Assembly (NCBI GenBank): GCA_004352715.1
Contig: SCFE01000059.1
Location: 974,184 to 1,038,183 of the forward strand
Reading direction: 5' to 3'
Source of the DNA: Hofstenia miamia
Taxonomy: Eukaryota > Xenacoelomorpha > Acoela
Length of the DNA: 64,000 nt
The translations under genes and the position numbers were made by a program. Below are positions 12,540 to 24,160 of this stretch, one piece after another (within the stretch, counting starts at the first letter, position 1; each line of letters starts with the position of its first letter). The notes under the pieces were generated by a model, which saw only the letters and a program-made list of their open reading frames with translations, was not told the origin of the DNA and made no database searches.

Positions 12540-13985
12540 ACTACAAAAACTTGTAGATCATCACTGGACGCAAGTAAATTCGCAGCTATTGCTTGCTTAG
12601 AGTTTACTAAAGCTTTTGATTCTCTTAATTATAGCATACCAATAAAAATTGACCCTATATGAGAATTCCTTGCAGTTGCAGAAATTTGATAACTAATTTT
12701 TTGAAGAATAGATATAAATGAGTCAAAGTAAACGATATGTTTTCAAATTGGGTAACAGTTCGGTTAGCAATTGTGTTCCTCAAAGAACAATTCAAGGTTC
12801 CTTTTTTCATTATATATGTAAATGAAATGCACACGATTAATGATTGCAATTTAATTCAATAGGCGGATGATACATGCATAATGAAAGATAATATATCGAT
12901 GCATGCGGGAGTTGAATCTATGGGATCAGATGACAACAAATTATCTGAGTATTTTGGCATGAATAGGTTTCTCTATAAACGAAGGTGAAACTGAATTTTG
13001 TATTTTGCTGTCCACTAAAAATAATCACAATGTTTCAACCTTAATCCTGAATGTCAATAAAGTAGAAAATTTCAAACAAATTTCGACTCGAAGTTATACA
13101 TTGAATCTTACATTAATGCAATAGTTCGAAAACTACCCATCGGTATAAGAAACATGTCAATGATAGCAATGTAATGACCAGCCTTTGTCAAAATTTAATT
13201 TTTCAATGAATTTATAATGAGTCACTAAAATAATACAATATATTATTTACTAATATAAAATATGTTTTTTAAGAAACTTGATATCCAATTAAGATGAGCA
13301 TTAAATGATTCAGAGAAAAATTCTTCATGAAGTAACAGGCTTGTTGGAGCCCCATGGATCTCTACAACGCAAATAATATATATGGATATCTATACTAGCT
13401 ATGTTTGCTTAGTCGCTTTGGCAAAATTTATGCAATTTCATATATTTATACACATATAATAATATTTTCACGGTTGAAGTGGATGTTGTTGGCAATGTAA
13501 AGTAATACGGAATGTATAAATCGCCTTCTCCTTTGATTTTGGATGGCAATAAGAACACTTTATAATGGCCCTACAAATCTCCATGAAACCAATGGGGCGA
13601 GAGTAAATCTCCACCCACTAAGCCTACGGGAATCCATATGGAGGTCCATGGATCTCCACGCCACTGAACAAGCCTGCAAACTAAAGATTACATTTCCAAA
13701 TCAATCCTTTCCCAAGAGATCTTTTCATTTTGAAGAATATGTTGACATATTTTTTTAAACTTAGCAATAACTTACCACCTTATAAAACAATTTCAATGAG
13801 GTTCTTATTCATAAACAAACGTTTGGATCAAATCATTTTATCTGTAAAATAGATTATAAATTTTGAAAGAATGATTCATTAACAGAACTTTTCTATCTTG
13901 GAATTTACTGCCAAAAGATATAAAGAACATTGAAACATTTAAAGTTTTTAAAAAGCAATATAAAAATTTGCCTTAAGCAAAAGTA
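12540..13985 (+). mobile_element. Non-LTR retrotransposon remnant with RT motifs
   Basis: A decayed reverse transcriptase reads on the plus strand. ACLEFTKAFDSLNYSIP (near 12590-12645) is the conserved palm motif with its first catalytic aspartate. The YADD box follows near 12862, where the tyrosine codon has become TAG and ADD is intact. FSINEGETEFCIL follows near 12970. The C-terminal LINE signature FLSWNLLPKDIKNIETFKVF lies near 13890-13960. Many stops and frame changes show it is dead. The stretch 13300-13800 fits less well and may be a separate insertion. The clade is not resolvable by eye; CR1/Jockey-like is the best guess. Confidence 0.7.
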
Positions 13986-14355
13986 TATTTCAAGTAAATC
14001 CTGGATAGCATACAAATCTACAATAATGAATATTCCCCAACTCGAACTTGAAATCTCTTAGTAATTTATCCCTAGCCTAGTTGATGTATTTCATAGATTT
14101 CATAGATTGTTTTTATGGTATCACGTATCAAGGGCAGATAACTGTCTTTGTATATATTAGTATGTAGGTTTGTATAGTTTTAATAGTATTCAAATAAATT
14201 AACATTTTCTAATAGTCAAAATGTACCTGAATATATAATATATGATATCTTACCGTATCCTTTACAAATTTAATGAGTAATGCAATCAAAAATTGTTATT
14301 TAAATTCTTATAAAAACTCAATACATATGATATTTGAAAATACAATATAATGTTA

Positions 14356-14841
14356 AGCTGGGTTCCCATTATCGGTCGACTTTTATCAGCAGATTTTAGT
14401 CGAAAATGCAATTATTTTCGTTCACATTGGCGATTTTTTATCATCCTATTTTTTATCAGAAAAAGCGGCGTTGGAATGACGTTCAGATTATCGATTTTTT
14501 ATCAGATGATAAATTATCATCTTTTGATTGACAGTAAGAAAAACAATAACATCTGGTTAGGGTTGAAGTTGAAATATTTCAACGACAATAATTTACGTTT
14601 TGGAAGTTTGTTGTTTTCAAGGAGTTATTCGACTAGTTTTAGGATCGTTTCCACTATCTACTTCTATCAGCTGATCAATTGTCAGATGACAGTAATTTAG
14701 TTGTTTTGCCAAAAAATCAGGTGGAGCGTTCAGACTATTGACTTTTATCATCTGATAAAAAAGCAGATAGCTTGTTCACACAATCGACTTTTATCACCGA
14801 TTTCTTGACAGATGATAAAAGTCGATAGTGAGAACACACCT
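14356..14841 (+). mobile_element. PIF/Harbinger-type MITE (486 bp)
   Basis: Flanked by TTA at 14353-14355 and 14842-14844. The left end reads AGCTGGGTTCCCATTATCGG. The right end, inverted, reads AGGTGTGTTCTCACTATCGA. Both then run into CGACTTTTATC, the same inner sequence as the 120-bp element at 8958. Internal blocks near 14640-14690 and 14720-14770 look like further copies of the ends, so this is probably a compound or nested form. It has no transposase. A 116-codon open frame inside it is most likely fortuitous. Confidence 0.75.
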
Positions 14842-14844
14842 TTA

Positions 14845-15542
14845 TACAACATTTTCTTTCTTTCGGGTAAATTATTGCTTATAGAAGCAATGGAAAACAT
14901 TTGCCCGTCAGAAAAAAATATGAAATTTTTTACTAAATCAAATAGTGTGAGATCATTGGCGTCAAACCTGAGAAGGGATAAACCACCGCTGTTTTTTGAA
15001 ATCCTAATTATTTGCATGTTATGTTATTAAGTTTTTATCTGTTTTTTTAATTTTTCATCATCCATTGTAAAGCTAATTGTCACACAATTATTATAATATT
15101 TGCTGTACTTTTCGAGAAAAACTTTCATATTATTAAACTAGTTATTCACAAATGAGATTTCGCAGTAATAAATTAATAAATTGCTTGAGTTTCATATATC
15201 AATGCCTTCAACAATCAAGAATTCTTCATTTATTCTTTTTTTAAACACAAAAAAACCCAATTGCTAATGAATTTTTTTCCAAAATTTAAATATTAATTTG
15301 GCTAAAATAAGACGCTTGTTAAACAAATTTATTATATTCGCTAAAACTTTAAGGAGGTGATATTAGCAAATCAGTGTCTTACTGAAAAATAGCATACACA
15401 TAAGGTTGAGGGGCAACTGAAAACAGTGAAACTGCGGCATTATTTAAAAATATCTTAGCAACGACGAAATTTTAAATTTTTTGAAATGTTAAGTACTTTG
15501 ACTCATGTCAATTGTTTCATAATTTTATAAATGAGATTGAAA
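14845..15542. other. No gene seen
   Basis: AT-rich spacer between a MITE and a tandem duplication. One open frame (plus strand, to 15030) reads SEKNMKFFTKSNSVRSLASN before its stop, but it has no family resemblance that I recognise. Confidence 0.5.
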
Positions 15543-17130
15543 ACATTATTTATTCAAAGGGATTATGTACAAACATTGATTTTGTGTTTTGGCGCAAGCA
15601 GAACCCTTGTTCGAAATTTAGAACTGAAACAAACCTGTTCTTGTTTGGATTCTTCGTTGCATATTCTACACATTATTAAATTGAATGTTAGACTTGTAAA
15701 TATTAGCTAGAAGGACGAAATATATTTAAGAAATACTAAATATGTAAATTGAGCTAGATTAATAAAACACGTTAGCGACTAAACAATTTTACTAGTGTAA
15801 GCAAAGCCAAAAAATTTCCATGTATGGCATTCAGTGACTATCTCTAAACAGTCCGGTGTCTTTATAAAATAGAAACACTGTTTTCCTAGATTTTCAAATT
15901 ATTTTCTTCAAGCCAATTAGGAGAGCTTCAAATTGTTGGTGAATGGTCAAACTTGACCCACCGAGGTTGGCCAATTCGCGTGAAGGAAATGACAGTCTAA
16001 AGCTAAGAGTGATAAGGATTAAAGAATAATTTGAAATTATTAGTCGTTGTATGGATGCACCTATGAGTAAACTTGTGCGACAGTAATGTTGAGCATTCGT
16101 ACTAAAGTGCATTGCTGTTCATGAAGTGCATGAAATTATTAACTATTTTTCTATGAAAATTACGATTTTTTAGGAAAGTTTCCAATTTTCTCTATACAAA
16201 ATTTTCAGGTAATCCTGAGTTTTTGTGTCCATGGTCCCAGCAACTAACTCCAATTTGATAACTTTATGTAAATAGAATATTCAAACTCATTGAAGCTGGT
16301 CATGCGCAAAGTCATGGTTGTTGTGCTGCCGTACCAACATTATTTATTCAAAGGGATTATGTACAAACATTGATTTTGTGTTTTGGCGCAAGCAGAACCC
16401 TTGTTCGAAATTTAGAACTGAAACAAACCTGTTCTTGTTTGGATTCTTCGTTGCATATTCTACACATTATTAAATTGAATGTTAGACTTGTAAATATTAG
16501 CTAGAAGGACGAAATATATTTAAGAAATACTAAATATGTAAATTGAGCTAGATTAATAAAACACGTTAGCGACTAAACAATTTTACTAGTGTAAGCAAAG
16601 CCAAAAAATTTCCATGTATGGCATTCAGTGACTATCTCTAAACAGTCCGGTGTCTTTATAAAATAGAAACACTGTTTTCCTAGATTTTCAAATTATTTTC
16701 TTCAAGCCAATTAGGAGAGCTTCAAATTGTTGGTGAATGGTCAAACTTGACCCACCGAGGTTGGCCAATTCGCGTGAAGGAAATGACAGTCTAAAGCTAA
16801 GAGTGATAAGGATTAAAGAATAATTTGAAATTATTAGTCGTTGTATGGATGCACCTATGAGTAAACTTGTGCGACAGTAATGTTGAGCATTCGTACTAAA
16901 GTGCATTGCTGTTCATGAAGTGCATGAAATTATTAACTATTTTTCTATGAAAATTACGATTTTTTAGGAAAGTTTCCAATTTTCTCTATACAAAATTTTC
17001 AGGTAATCCTGAGTTTTTGTGTCCATGGTCCCAGCAACTAACTCCAATTTGATAACTTTATGTAAATAGAATATTCAAACTCATTGAAGCTGGTCATGCG
17101 CAAAGTCATGGTTGTTGTGCTGCCGTACCA
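15543..17130 (+). repeat. Exact tandem duplication of a 794-bp unit
   Basis: 15543-16336 and 16337-17130 appear identical base for base, including a 72-codon minus-strand open frame in each (15894-16112 and 16688-16906). The frame is not recognisable as a known protein. A part of the unit (15600-15710: ACCTGTTCTT, then CATATTCTACACATTA) has a diverged relative near 33080-33140, so the unit includes an older dispersed repeat. Exact identity means either a very recent duplication or an assembly error. Confidence 0.92.
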
Positions 17131-17511
17131 AAGTTCTTAATGGGAATGATCAAATGCGGTTTTAAAATGTAAATAAAAGAGGAGACACTCTCTATCCAGT
17201 GGTGCCTTCTAATTTTGAATGTTTATTACTTCTTGAGTTATAAGCGGTTAATTTTTTTTCAAGAAATCTATATATATATATATATATAATAAATTGTTTA
17301 ATTTTAGTTCTATTTTTTAACAGGACTGGAAGTGAAAACCCCTGAAATATATAATAGATATATAATTGAAATAGTTTTTGCTGAGGCTAGGCTCAAAACC
17401 ATTAAGAAATTATCAACCAAGTGAATTGTGAATTATTGCGCTTGTCTGAACTGAATTGAATCACGGATTTCAGAATGTAACTCATAATGTTTCCAATTTT
17501 GATGAAATTAG
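17131..17511. other. Spacer with (TA)n at about 17269-17289
   Basis: AT-rich sequence with a short TA microsatellite. No gene seen. Confidence 0.6.
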
Positions 17512-18911
17512 AAGTTACACTGTGGTACCAAAACTCCCGGAAAATAAAATTTCATTGGCTTGAATTGGGACAGTGAAATGATTAAAATTCTCTTCCCGCA
17601 GAATCCTAAGCAATAGCTCTAAAGGGTTCTGGAAAGATGTCGAAATCTTTTTAAATAGCTTTGGAAGTGAAATGGAAATGGAAGAGAATGGCATTACCAT
17701 ATGCAAGCCTGAGTTAGTTAGTATTGAAAATACCATTTTATGTAGTTTACACTGGTAGCACTGGTTATATTTAATTCATATTAACTACTCAATTTGAATA
17801 TATATAGTTATTGATGACTAACTTTGGAAAAAACTGTAGAACTTTTTACATTTCAATGTTCTCATTTTTTTCACAATTATTCCAATTTCTTAAGAAGACT
17901 TTTTAATGCAAATTTTTAACCAATAAAAATAGAAAATTTTGAAATTTTTTTTCAATATAATATACGTCAATCCATATGATTATCACATTAGTTTGAAATC
18001 AACGCATGTATAAGGAAAATGTAATCGTTCCATTTATTTGGGAATTAATAATTTATTCGAGTTGTAGTTTTATATATACCTTAGAAATTTAATTTGAAAA
18101 TTGACTACAATGTGCCAATTTCAAATTCTACTGAGAAATGCCATTTGTATTCAATTTAATAGTTTAGCTGGAAAGAACTTTAAACTTCTTGTAATTATCT
18201 TGACTTCAAGCCTAAGTTGGACTGATCCAAGACTTACTAAAATAACAGTAGGTCATGATTAATCAAATTGAACAAAGCAAATTTACATCAAAATTTGAGT
18301 TAATCAAAAAGAATTTTATTATTAACAATAAATAAGGGTAAAGTCAACCTTATATATGAATTTGATTCGCAATGGATTAATCTATAAATCTAATGTATGG
18401 TATTCAAATAAAGCAAATAAATTAAGAATTGAAAATTTTTAAAGGAAAGGTATTCAATGGATAAATTGGGGGGGGGCATTAAATATATTGCCAGTATCCC
18501 TAAAAATTCAGATAAGTGCTATCGATTGCTTATTAGATGTTTTTTAGAATACTGCATTACAACATGGGATCTTTCATTACTCTCTTAAATTTAGAAGACC
18601 AGAATTGCTTGTGCTAAAAGAACGACTAAAGTTAAAACTGAACATGCATTTTTTCATAGATCATATATACTAGCGAATTATTTACATTGCAAATTTAATA
18701 TCAATGTTTTAAAAGAAGAAAGGAAATCTATAAAAAAAGCTATCAATCATCAATTCAATGAGTTTTTAAGTAATCAGTATGCTGAAGCTCAAAATTGCAA
18801 GAGATATTTTTATTGTTTCTGGTGGTATTGTATTGCACAATGTTATGAAATTATATTTACACAGCTATGTAGCTCTTTTGATGACATAATAAATCTTTCT
18901 ATTATTATTAC

Positions 18912-18974
<63 letters not shown>
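17512..18974 (+). repeat. Large direct repeat B, copy 2, ending in (ATT)n
   Basis: Matches 2583-4116 in order and orientation. It carries a small extra block near 17630-17660 and is free of the gap artefact seen in the first copy. The last 70 bases are an ATT microsatellite (18901-18974). The right end lies about 100 bases from the stop codon of the GPCR gene on the other strand, so the element may form part of that gene's 3' untranslated region or abut it. Confidence 0.85.
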
Positions 18975-19076
18975 CAAATGTACAGATTGATTTCACATTT
19001 AATAAAGAAAATCCCACGACTAATTCTGTTAATGATAACTTGGTATTTACCGTTTCAAAAAAAGCATTACAAATGT

Positions 19077-19307
19077 TTAGGTTGTTTTCTTGCAGCTCAC
19101 TAAAGACCCCAACATTTGAAACAGTTCTGTTCTGAAAGTCTTAAAGCTAAATGTATAGATGATTGGATTACAACAAGAGTTTAGAGCCACAAGAACATGC
19201 GTAGCATAAATTGGCCATTCTTCAAAGCTGACCTCCCATATGTACAAACAATGTAACCAAAACATTATTTTGTTTGGAGCCACACAAGCAATGTAGGTAA
19301 AGGCAGT
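19077..19307 (-). CDS. GPCR last exon: TM6, TM7 and C-tail
   Basis: The final exon of a class A (rhodopsin-like) G-protein-coupled receptor. It opens after an acceptor TTTTTACATTTAG and reads TAFTYIACVAPNKIMFWLHC, a TM6 whose usual CWxP motif is replaced by CVAP. TM7 follows, with NSCCNPIIYTF carrying the conserved NPxxY. The tail is short (FKTFRTELFQMLG, then SLVSCKKTT) and stops at TAA 19077-19079. The cysteine in the tail could be palmitoylated, an inference from family behaviour. The receptor would sit in the plasma membrane. The ligand is not predictable from these segments; the short tail and DRYFAIC-type motif upstream resemble peptide or amine receptors in general. The intron enters at phase 0 inside TM6. 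Confidence 0.85.
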   Translation of the reverse strand, partial: TAFTYIACVAPNKIMFWLHCLYIWEVSFEEWPIYATHVLVALNSCCNPIIYTFSFKTFRTELFQMLGSLVSCKKTT

Positions 19308-19481
19308 CTAAATGTAAAAACTAGTAGCAAATGAAAGAACGTTAATTAATCAATATGGAATGATCAACTCAAAATAGCTTGTATCTTACAATTAAAAAAT
19401 AGTCTATAACTTTCATTTTAGAACTTTTAGAACTTCATCTAGTCTAAGTAACGTTTACTTGTTAAAAAATGCATAGCTTAC

Positions 19482-19675
19482 CACACAGGCCTTTATAATA
19501 ACTGCCTTACTTCCCTTAGCAACAGTCTTTCCGCTACTTAGGGTCTTCTTCTTTATCTTGTTGTATATTAATGAATACAACACCGTCATGCAAGTTGTTG
19601 GTATACAAAAATCAATCAAAAACGGATGCCACCCAAGGTATAATCTCCATTCAGCAAAAAGTTTCATTGTGTAAA
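19482..19675 (-). CDS. GPCR exon: ECL2, TM5 and third intracellular loop
   Basis: Same gene as 19077-19307. The acceptor is TTGTATTAG just above 19675, and the donor is GTAAGC at 19481-19476. It reads YTMKLFAEWRLYLGWHPF (second extracellular loop), then FLIDFCIPTTCMTVLYSLIY (TM5 with its conserved proline and tyrosine positions), then NKIKKKTLSSGKTVAKGSKA (basic third loop), and IIKACV at the start of TM6. The first two bases complete a codon begun by one base from the preceding exon, and its end is phase 0, matching the next exon. No ECL2 cysteine is visible in this exon, which is unusual because most class A receptors use one for the TM3 disulfide. Confidence 0.8.
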
Positions 19676-20103
19676 CTAATACAATTAATTGTAGTAATTT
19701 GTTAATTTGAGCACAACAATTTCTGAATTTTTGCAAAAAAAGACAAAAATATTGAACACATACAAAATTTAAGGGAGGAGGGAGTGCATTTTATCTGTAA
19801 ATTGTAACCTTAATATAATACACTAAAAATTTTTAAATTTCAATCAATCAATAGACCAACTTACCCATCGAGAAATAGTTCTTTTACATTTTAGATATCC
19901 TGAATTGTTGCAGTAAGTCTACAAAGGCTGAGAATTTGATATACATTAAACCATAAATTTTATTTAGAGGGCATAATTGAAAATCCTGTAGTTTTTATCA
20001 TATTATTTTGGTGAATTTTTTGTTTGCTTTTCCTTACAAGGTTTTCAATAATTTATTACAAGTTAACCACGATTTAATAGAAAATATGATTTATATATTG
20101 CAC

Positions 20104-20186
20104 CTTTCATTTTATAAAGGAACAAGAAATAGGAGACACTGACTCCAAATTCCATAAAATAAGCAAACCATATTAGCATGCAGAGG
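20104..20186 (-). CDS. GPCR exon: TM4 (cut at its 5' side by a LINE)
   Basis: Minus-strand reading gives TILCMLIWFAYFMEFGVSVS, then YFLFLYKMK. This is a hydrophobic segment with a tryptophan placed as in TM4 (W4.50). It ends with one base of an incomplete codon before GTGCAA at 20103, and the next exon at 19675 begins with the two bases needed, so the frame agrees across the intron. The donor GTGCAA is weak. The upstream side runs directly into the ATT tail of a LINE at about 20190-20213, so the exon's natural 5' boundary is lost or interrupted. Confidence 0.6.
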
Positions 20187-22147
20187 ATGGTATTGATAAT
20201 AATAATAATAATCAATGACTTTATTTAGCCGCTGAAGGCATACACAACAAGAAAATAAGAACAAGTCAAGTTTTACGGCAGCGAGGACAGTCACAGGAGA
20301 TGAAATAGGAGCAAATGGAAGAGTAGGCGAAGTCGGAGAAGGGCTCAGCAAAGAGGAAAGCCATCAAAGATTTCTTGAAGCGCGGTGGCGGGGAAAAGAA
20401 ATAAATTGCTGTTGGAGGGTTGCGAGTGGAGATGTAATTAGCAGCAGTACAAGCACGATTGAAAAACGAGTGAAGGGTGCGATGTTTCTTTGTACGACGA
20501 ATGGAGAAGGTGACAACATCATCAGAGCGAGTGCAGCATGAATTAGAGAACTTAATGAAATCAAAAGGATCAAGATCCAATTTGCGAGTCAGTAGTCGAT
20601 TGAACAGAAGGAGATCATAGGCATGGAAGTAAAGTGACAGCGGGAGAGTGGAGAATTTCAGCAGAGCGTCTTTATAGTCCAAAGAGGAAATCCATTTGAA
20701 AGCGCGTTTCTGGAAACGTTCCATGGAGTGGAACAAAGCACGAGAAGGCCACCAACAAGGAGACGCGTAAAGAAGAATGGCGCGAGGAATGGACTTGAAC
20801 AAAGAGTGTTTCACAGCAGATGAGGTATTAAAAGGAACATTACGGAAAAGGGCAAATAGCGAGGAATTAGCTTCGCAGGGAGGCAAAGACACATGTCCAG
20901 ACCAATTTAAGTTTGCAGCAAGTTGAACTCCAAGATGAGTGTGATGAGGCGCAAAGTTCACAGGTAGAGGCAAATCAGAAGNNNNNNNNNNNNNNNNNNN
21001 NNNNNNNNNNNNNNNNNNNNNNNNNNNNNNNNNNNNNNNNNNNNNNNNNNNNNNNNNNNNNNNNNNNNNNNNNNNNNNNNNNNNNNNNNNNNNNNNNNNN
21101 NNNNNNNNNNNNNNNNNNNNNNNNNNNNNNNNNNNNNNNNNNNNNNNNNNNNNNNNNNNNNNNNNNNNNNNNNNNNNNNNNNNNNNNNNNNNNNNNNNNN
21201 NNNNNNNNNNNNNNNNNNNNNNNNNNNNNNNNNNNNNNNNNNNNNNNNNNNNNNNNNNNNNNNNNNNNNNNNNNNNNNNNNNNNNNNNNNNNNNNNNNNN
21301 NNNNNNNNNNNNNNNNNNNNNNNNNNNNNNNNNNNNNNNNNNNNGAGGGAGGTCGTTAATGGCAACGAGGAAAAAAAGAACAGCAAACACTGAGCCTTAA
21401 GGGGCACCACTAGTAACGGGGACAGGAGAAGAGATAGACGAGTTGATTTTGACACACTGGTGGCGATTGGTCAGGTAAGACTGGAACAGTTCGATGAAAT
21501 CCACATCAAAACCAAATAAACGTAACTTGTCAAGCAGAATGGAATGAGGGAGGCGATCAAACGCTTTTGAGATTTCAAGAAAGATAATACAACCAGGATC
21601 ATTACTATCAGAGTGAAAGTAGCAGTTTTCGATCAGAGTGAGCAGGTTAGTAATCGTAGAGCGACCAGGAAGGTTGCCATGCTGAGAGGAAGAGATGAGG
21701 TGACGAATTTTTGGGAATACATAACGAAAAACAAGGCATTCAAAGATGATAGACAGTCGAGATAGAATAGCTATTGGGCGTTAGGACGTGACCTGCGAGG
21801 AGGGAAGCTGATTAGATATTAACAGCGGAGAAATCCAAGATGTCTTCCAACAGCCGGGATAGCGCTTAGTGGAGCAAATGAAGGAGTAAAGATGCTTTAA
21901 ATGGATAGAAAGCGTGGAGGAGGTTTCATGAATTACAAAGGAAGGAACACCGTCAGGATAACAAGGACCAGACAACTTGCAAGATTTAAGCATGAGAGAA
22001 ATATCATGGGCGCTGAAGACCATATCACAAAGTCGGATTAGCGGGAAGGCAGCAGGCGGACCAGGTCACATGGAGACAGGTACAGAGAAGTTAGAGGCAA
22101 AATACGCGTTGAACAGAGCAGCTTGGTGTTCCAATGCCTTCGATGGA
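20187..22147 (-). mobile_element. Non-LTR retrotransposon inserted in the GPCR gene
   Basis: A LINE on the minus strand, running from about 22147 down to an ATT tail at 20196-20213. In order it reads FNAYFASNFSVPVS (start of the RT region), DGVPSFVIHETSS, RPIAILSRLSIIFECLVFRY, the palm motif FLEISKAFDRLPHSILLDKL, and TSGAP followed by a stop and GSVF. The YxDD box falls in the N gap 20982-21344. Beyond the gap come HTHLGVQLAANLNWSGHV, FQKRAFKWISS and a long C-terminal region ending CDCPRCRKT, a CxCPxC-like cysteine motif. The sequence is richer in G and C than its surroundings. At least two in-frame stops show that it is inactive. It is 5' truncated, as is common for LINEs, because no endonuclease domain is present. 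Confidence 0.85.
20982..21344. other. Assembly gap (363 N) inside the LINE
   Basis: The N run covers the expected position of the reverse transcriptase catalytic box. Confidence 0.99.
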
Positions 22148-22173
22148 CATTTGAATGGCATATAGCAAAATAT
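22148..22173 (-). CDS. GPCR exon start with (D)RYFAIC motif, cut by the LINE
   Basis: Minus strand: an acceptor-like TTTTGACATTTAG ends at 22174, and the sequence then reads A-TAT-TTT-GCT-ATA-TGC-CAT, giving YFAICHS after an arginine codon completed across the intron. This is the well-known DRYxAI(C)H motif at the TM3/ICL2 boundary of class A receptors. The GPCR reading is lost at about 22148, where the LINE begins, and resumes in TM4 on the other side. The exons for TM1-TM3 should lie further right on the minus strand, and I could not find them. Confidence 0.5.
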
Positions 22174-22485
22174 CTAAATGTCAAAATGTTATGCAACGAT
22201 AATAGGCCTAATATGCATTATTTTAATATTTGCAAATTACTAATGTCTAGGAAATTTGATACGCATTGACATTGAATGAGTGACTCGAAAGCATTTGTAC
22301 TATTTTATTTTACAATAGGTTGGTGCAAAAATCGAATCATTTACATTATGAAAATTTGTTTACGCAAATGCAGCAGCAAAGAATAACCTGCTGCAATTAA
22401 TTCCTTTGTAATTATGAATATTATTTATAACGTCTCTGTGTAATAAATACTCAGTGACATTCAAATTAAGATCAATGCTGTTTAG

Positions 22486-22661
22486 ATTACCTTACTTTAC
22501 TTTACTTAAGACCTCGTACAATGCCATATAGCTTTACTTAAAAATCGAACACAACCGATTGTGTAATTATCTACTTGAAACCTTACTTTACTTAAGAGCT
22601 CGTAAACTGCCGGTAAGTAATTTTTTTTTACTTTACTTTACCTTACTTTACTTTACTTTAC
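22486..22661 (+). repeat. CTTTA pentanucleotide repeat clusters
   Basis: Three clusters of CTTTA/CTTAC units at about 22486-22506, 22581-22596 and 22628-22661, with unique sequence between. The last runs into a GGGTCCCG patch. Confidence 0.75.
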
Positions 22662-23732
22662 GGGTCCCGTTCAAGCTTTATGCTGAGCCCGTTTTTATTT
22701 CTCTCCCCGTCTAGTACATTTCAAGCGGTTTTTGAAAAAAATGTTTGGTTCATTGGGAACGCAGTTTGAGGATTTCAAAAACTAATGTTTGAATATTAGT
22801 AGAGTATTAAATCTTAACTAAACAGCAAAAACGTCTCTATAACTTCTTGTTATATTCTTAAATTTAATAATTCCTCTAATAAATGTACATGTATCTCACA
22901 AAATATAACAAAGTAATACGTTATGCAGATTCATTTTGTTAAATTCTTGGCAATTATGGAAATTATTAAAATTAAAAAACTTCCATTAAGAATTCAATTC
23001 CCCTTGTAATAAAATTAAGGAATCTCTTTAAAATGTAATCACCGAATATTTTTATACACAAAAAGAAGAACATTTTCCAAAAGATATGAGTCCGTTTTCT
23101 GCGGTAGAAAACTCATCAAAAAGCATTTCCTCTTTCACAATTCAATATTGAAAAAATACATCACAAAAAAAACGAAATCGTATCCGTTTAAATACTCAAA
23201 AACAGATAATAATTAATTAGTTCCAATTTTAGTTTCATTTTTGTAGTGCCGGGCCCGTTTCAAGCAAAAAGTTCTATCCCGGCCCGTCAAATGTTCCGTT
23301 CCGTTTCCATCTCTGCTTACCGCCAGTGTAAGACCAGACTTAGAGTGTTTTTTGAACCCGATTCCTTATAGCAGATACCTCAAGGCTGTTTCGATTACAA
23401 ATAGTTATCTAAAATTGTAACGTGCAATTTAGTTTAGATGCTTGGGAGTTAATTCTCTGTACATGCAATTGTTTATGAATGATCAATTACACTGCATATT
23501 CAAATCGCTTTGTTTCGGTTGTAATTATCATCAAAATGTTTTCCTGTCACCTACATTTGAAATGAAATTATAGCTGCCCACTTTGTAATAGATGTATATG
23601 TATATGCAATGCTTTTTTCATTATGCAGTAATTTAATATATTCCTAGCAAATTTGCTAAGACATTACACGAAATATTTCTTGCTACGAAAAATTTCTGTC
23701 GCGCGATGGCGTATGAAAATTGATTTCGCGTG
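22662..23732. other. No gene seen; GGGCC-rich patches at both sides of 22660-23325
   Basis: The left patch reads CGGGTCCCGTTCAAG and the right patch (23250-23325) reads GCCGGGCCCGTTTCAAGC and CCGTTCCGTTTCCATCTCTG. AT-rich sequence of no recognisable coding character lies between. The same phrases recur near 12480 and 48781, so this may be one dispersed element of about 660 bp. Confidence 0.5.
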
Positions 23733-24160
23733 CTATCTTAATAGAGGTCATAAAAATTATTTTTAGCAATTGCTCTAAATTGGCCTGTATTTTTTTACCG
23801 TCATGAAATCTTTCTGTATTGTGAAGCAGCACGCATTGTACAGCTGCCCCTCTTCAAAGGAAATTTTTGTTAGATTTTCTGGCAATTTGCATTTTATTCA
23901 CCCATATATTCCACGCATTCTCAAGATAATCAGACTAATTTAGAGAAATCGTTAAAAATACTTTTTTCTATGACTTCTCAAGAAAATATATAGGCGAATA
24001 AAATGCAATTGCCCAAAATCTAGCTAACTTTTCGTTTAAAGAAAGGCGGCACTACAATTCGTATTGCTTCACGATGCAGAAAGATTTCGTGACGGTATAA
24101 AAATGCAGTCCAATTTAGAGCAATAGCTAAAAAAATTTTTTATGTCATCAATTAACATAG
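23733..24160 (+). mobile_element. Foldback element with arms of about 170 bp
   Basis: The left arm (about 23733-23910) is the reverse complement of the right arm (about 23985-24160). For example, GCAATTGCTCTAAATTGG on the left pairs with CCAATTTAGAGCAATAGC on the right. Identity is perhaps 80-85 percent by eye. The arms are separated by about 75 bases. No coding sequence is present. The structure fits a non-autonomous foldback transposon or MITE. I could not fix a target duplication. Confidence 0.7.

Noticed and set aside
13543-13758. A 71-codon plus-strand gene
   Set aside because: It lies within a decayed LINE region and contains repeated ATGGATCTCCA-type phrases. Not protein-like.
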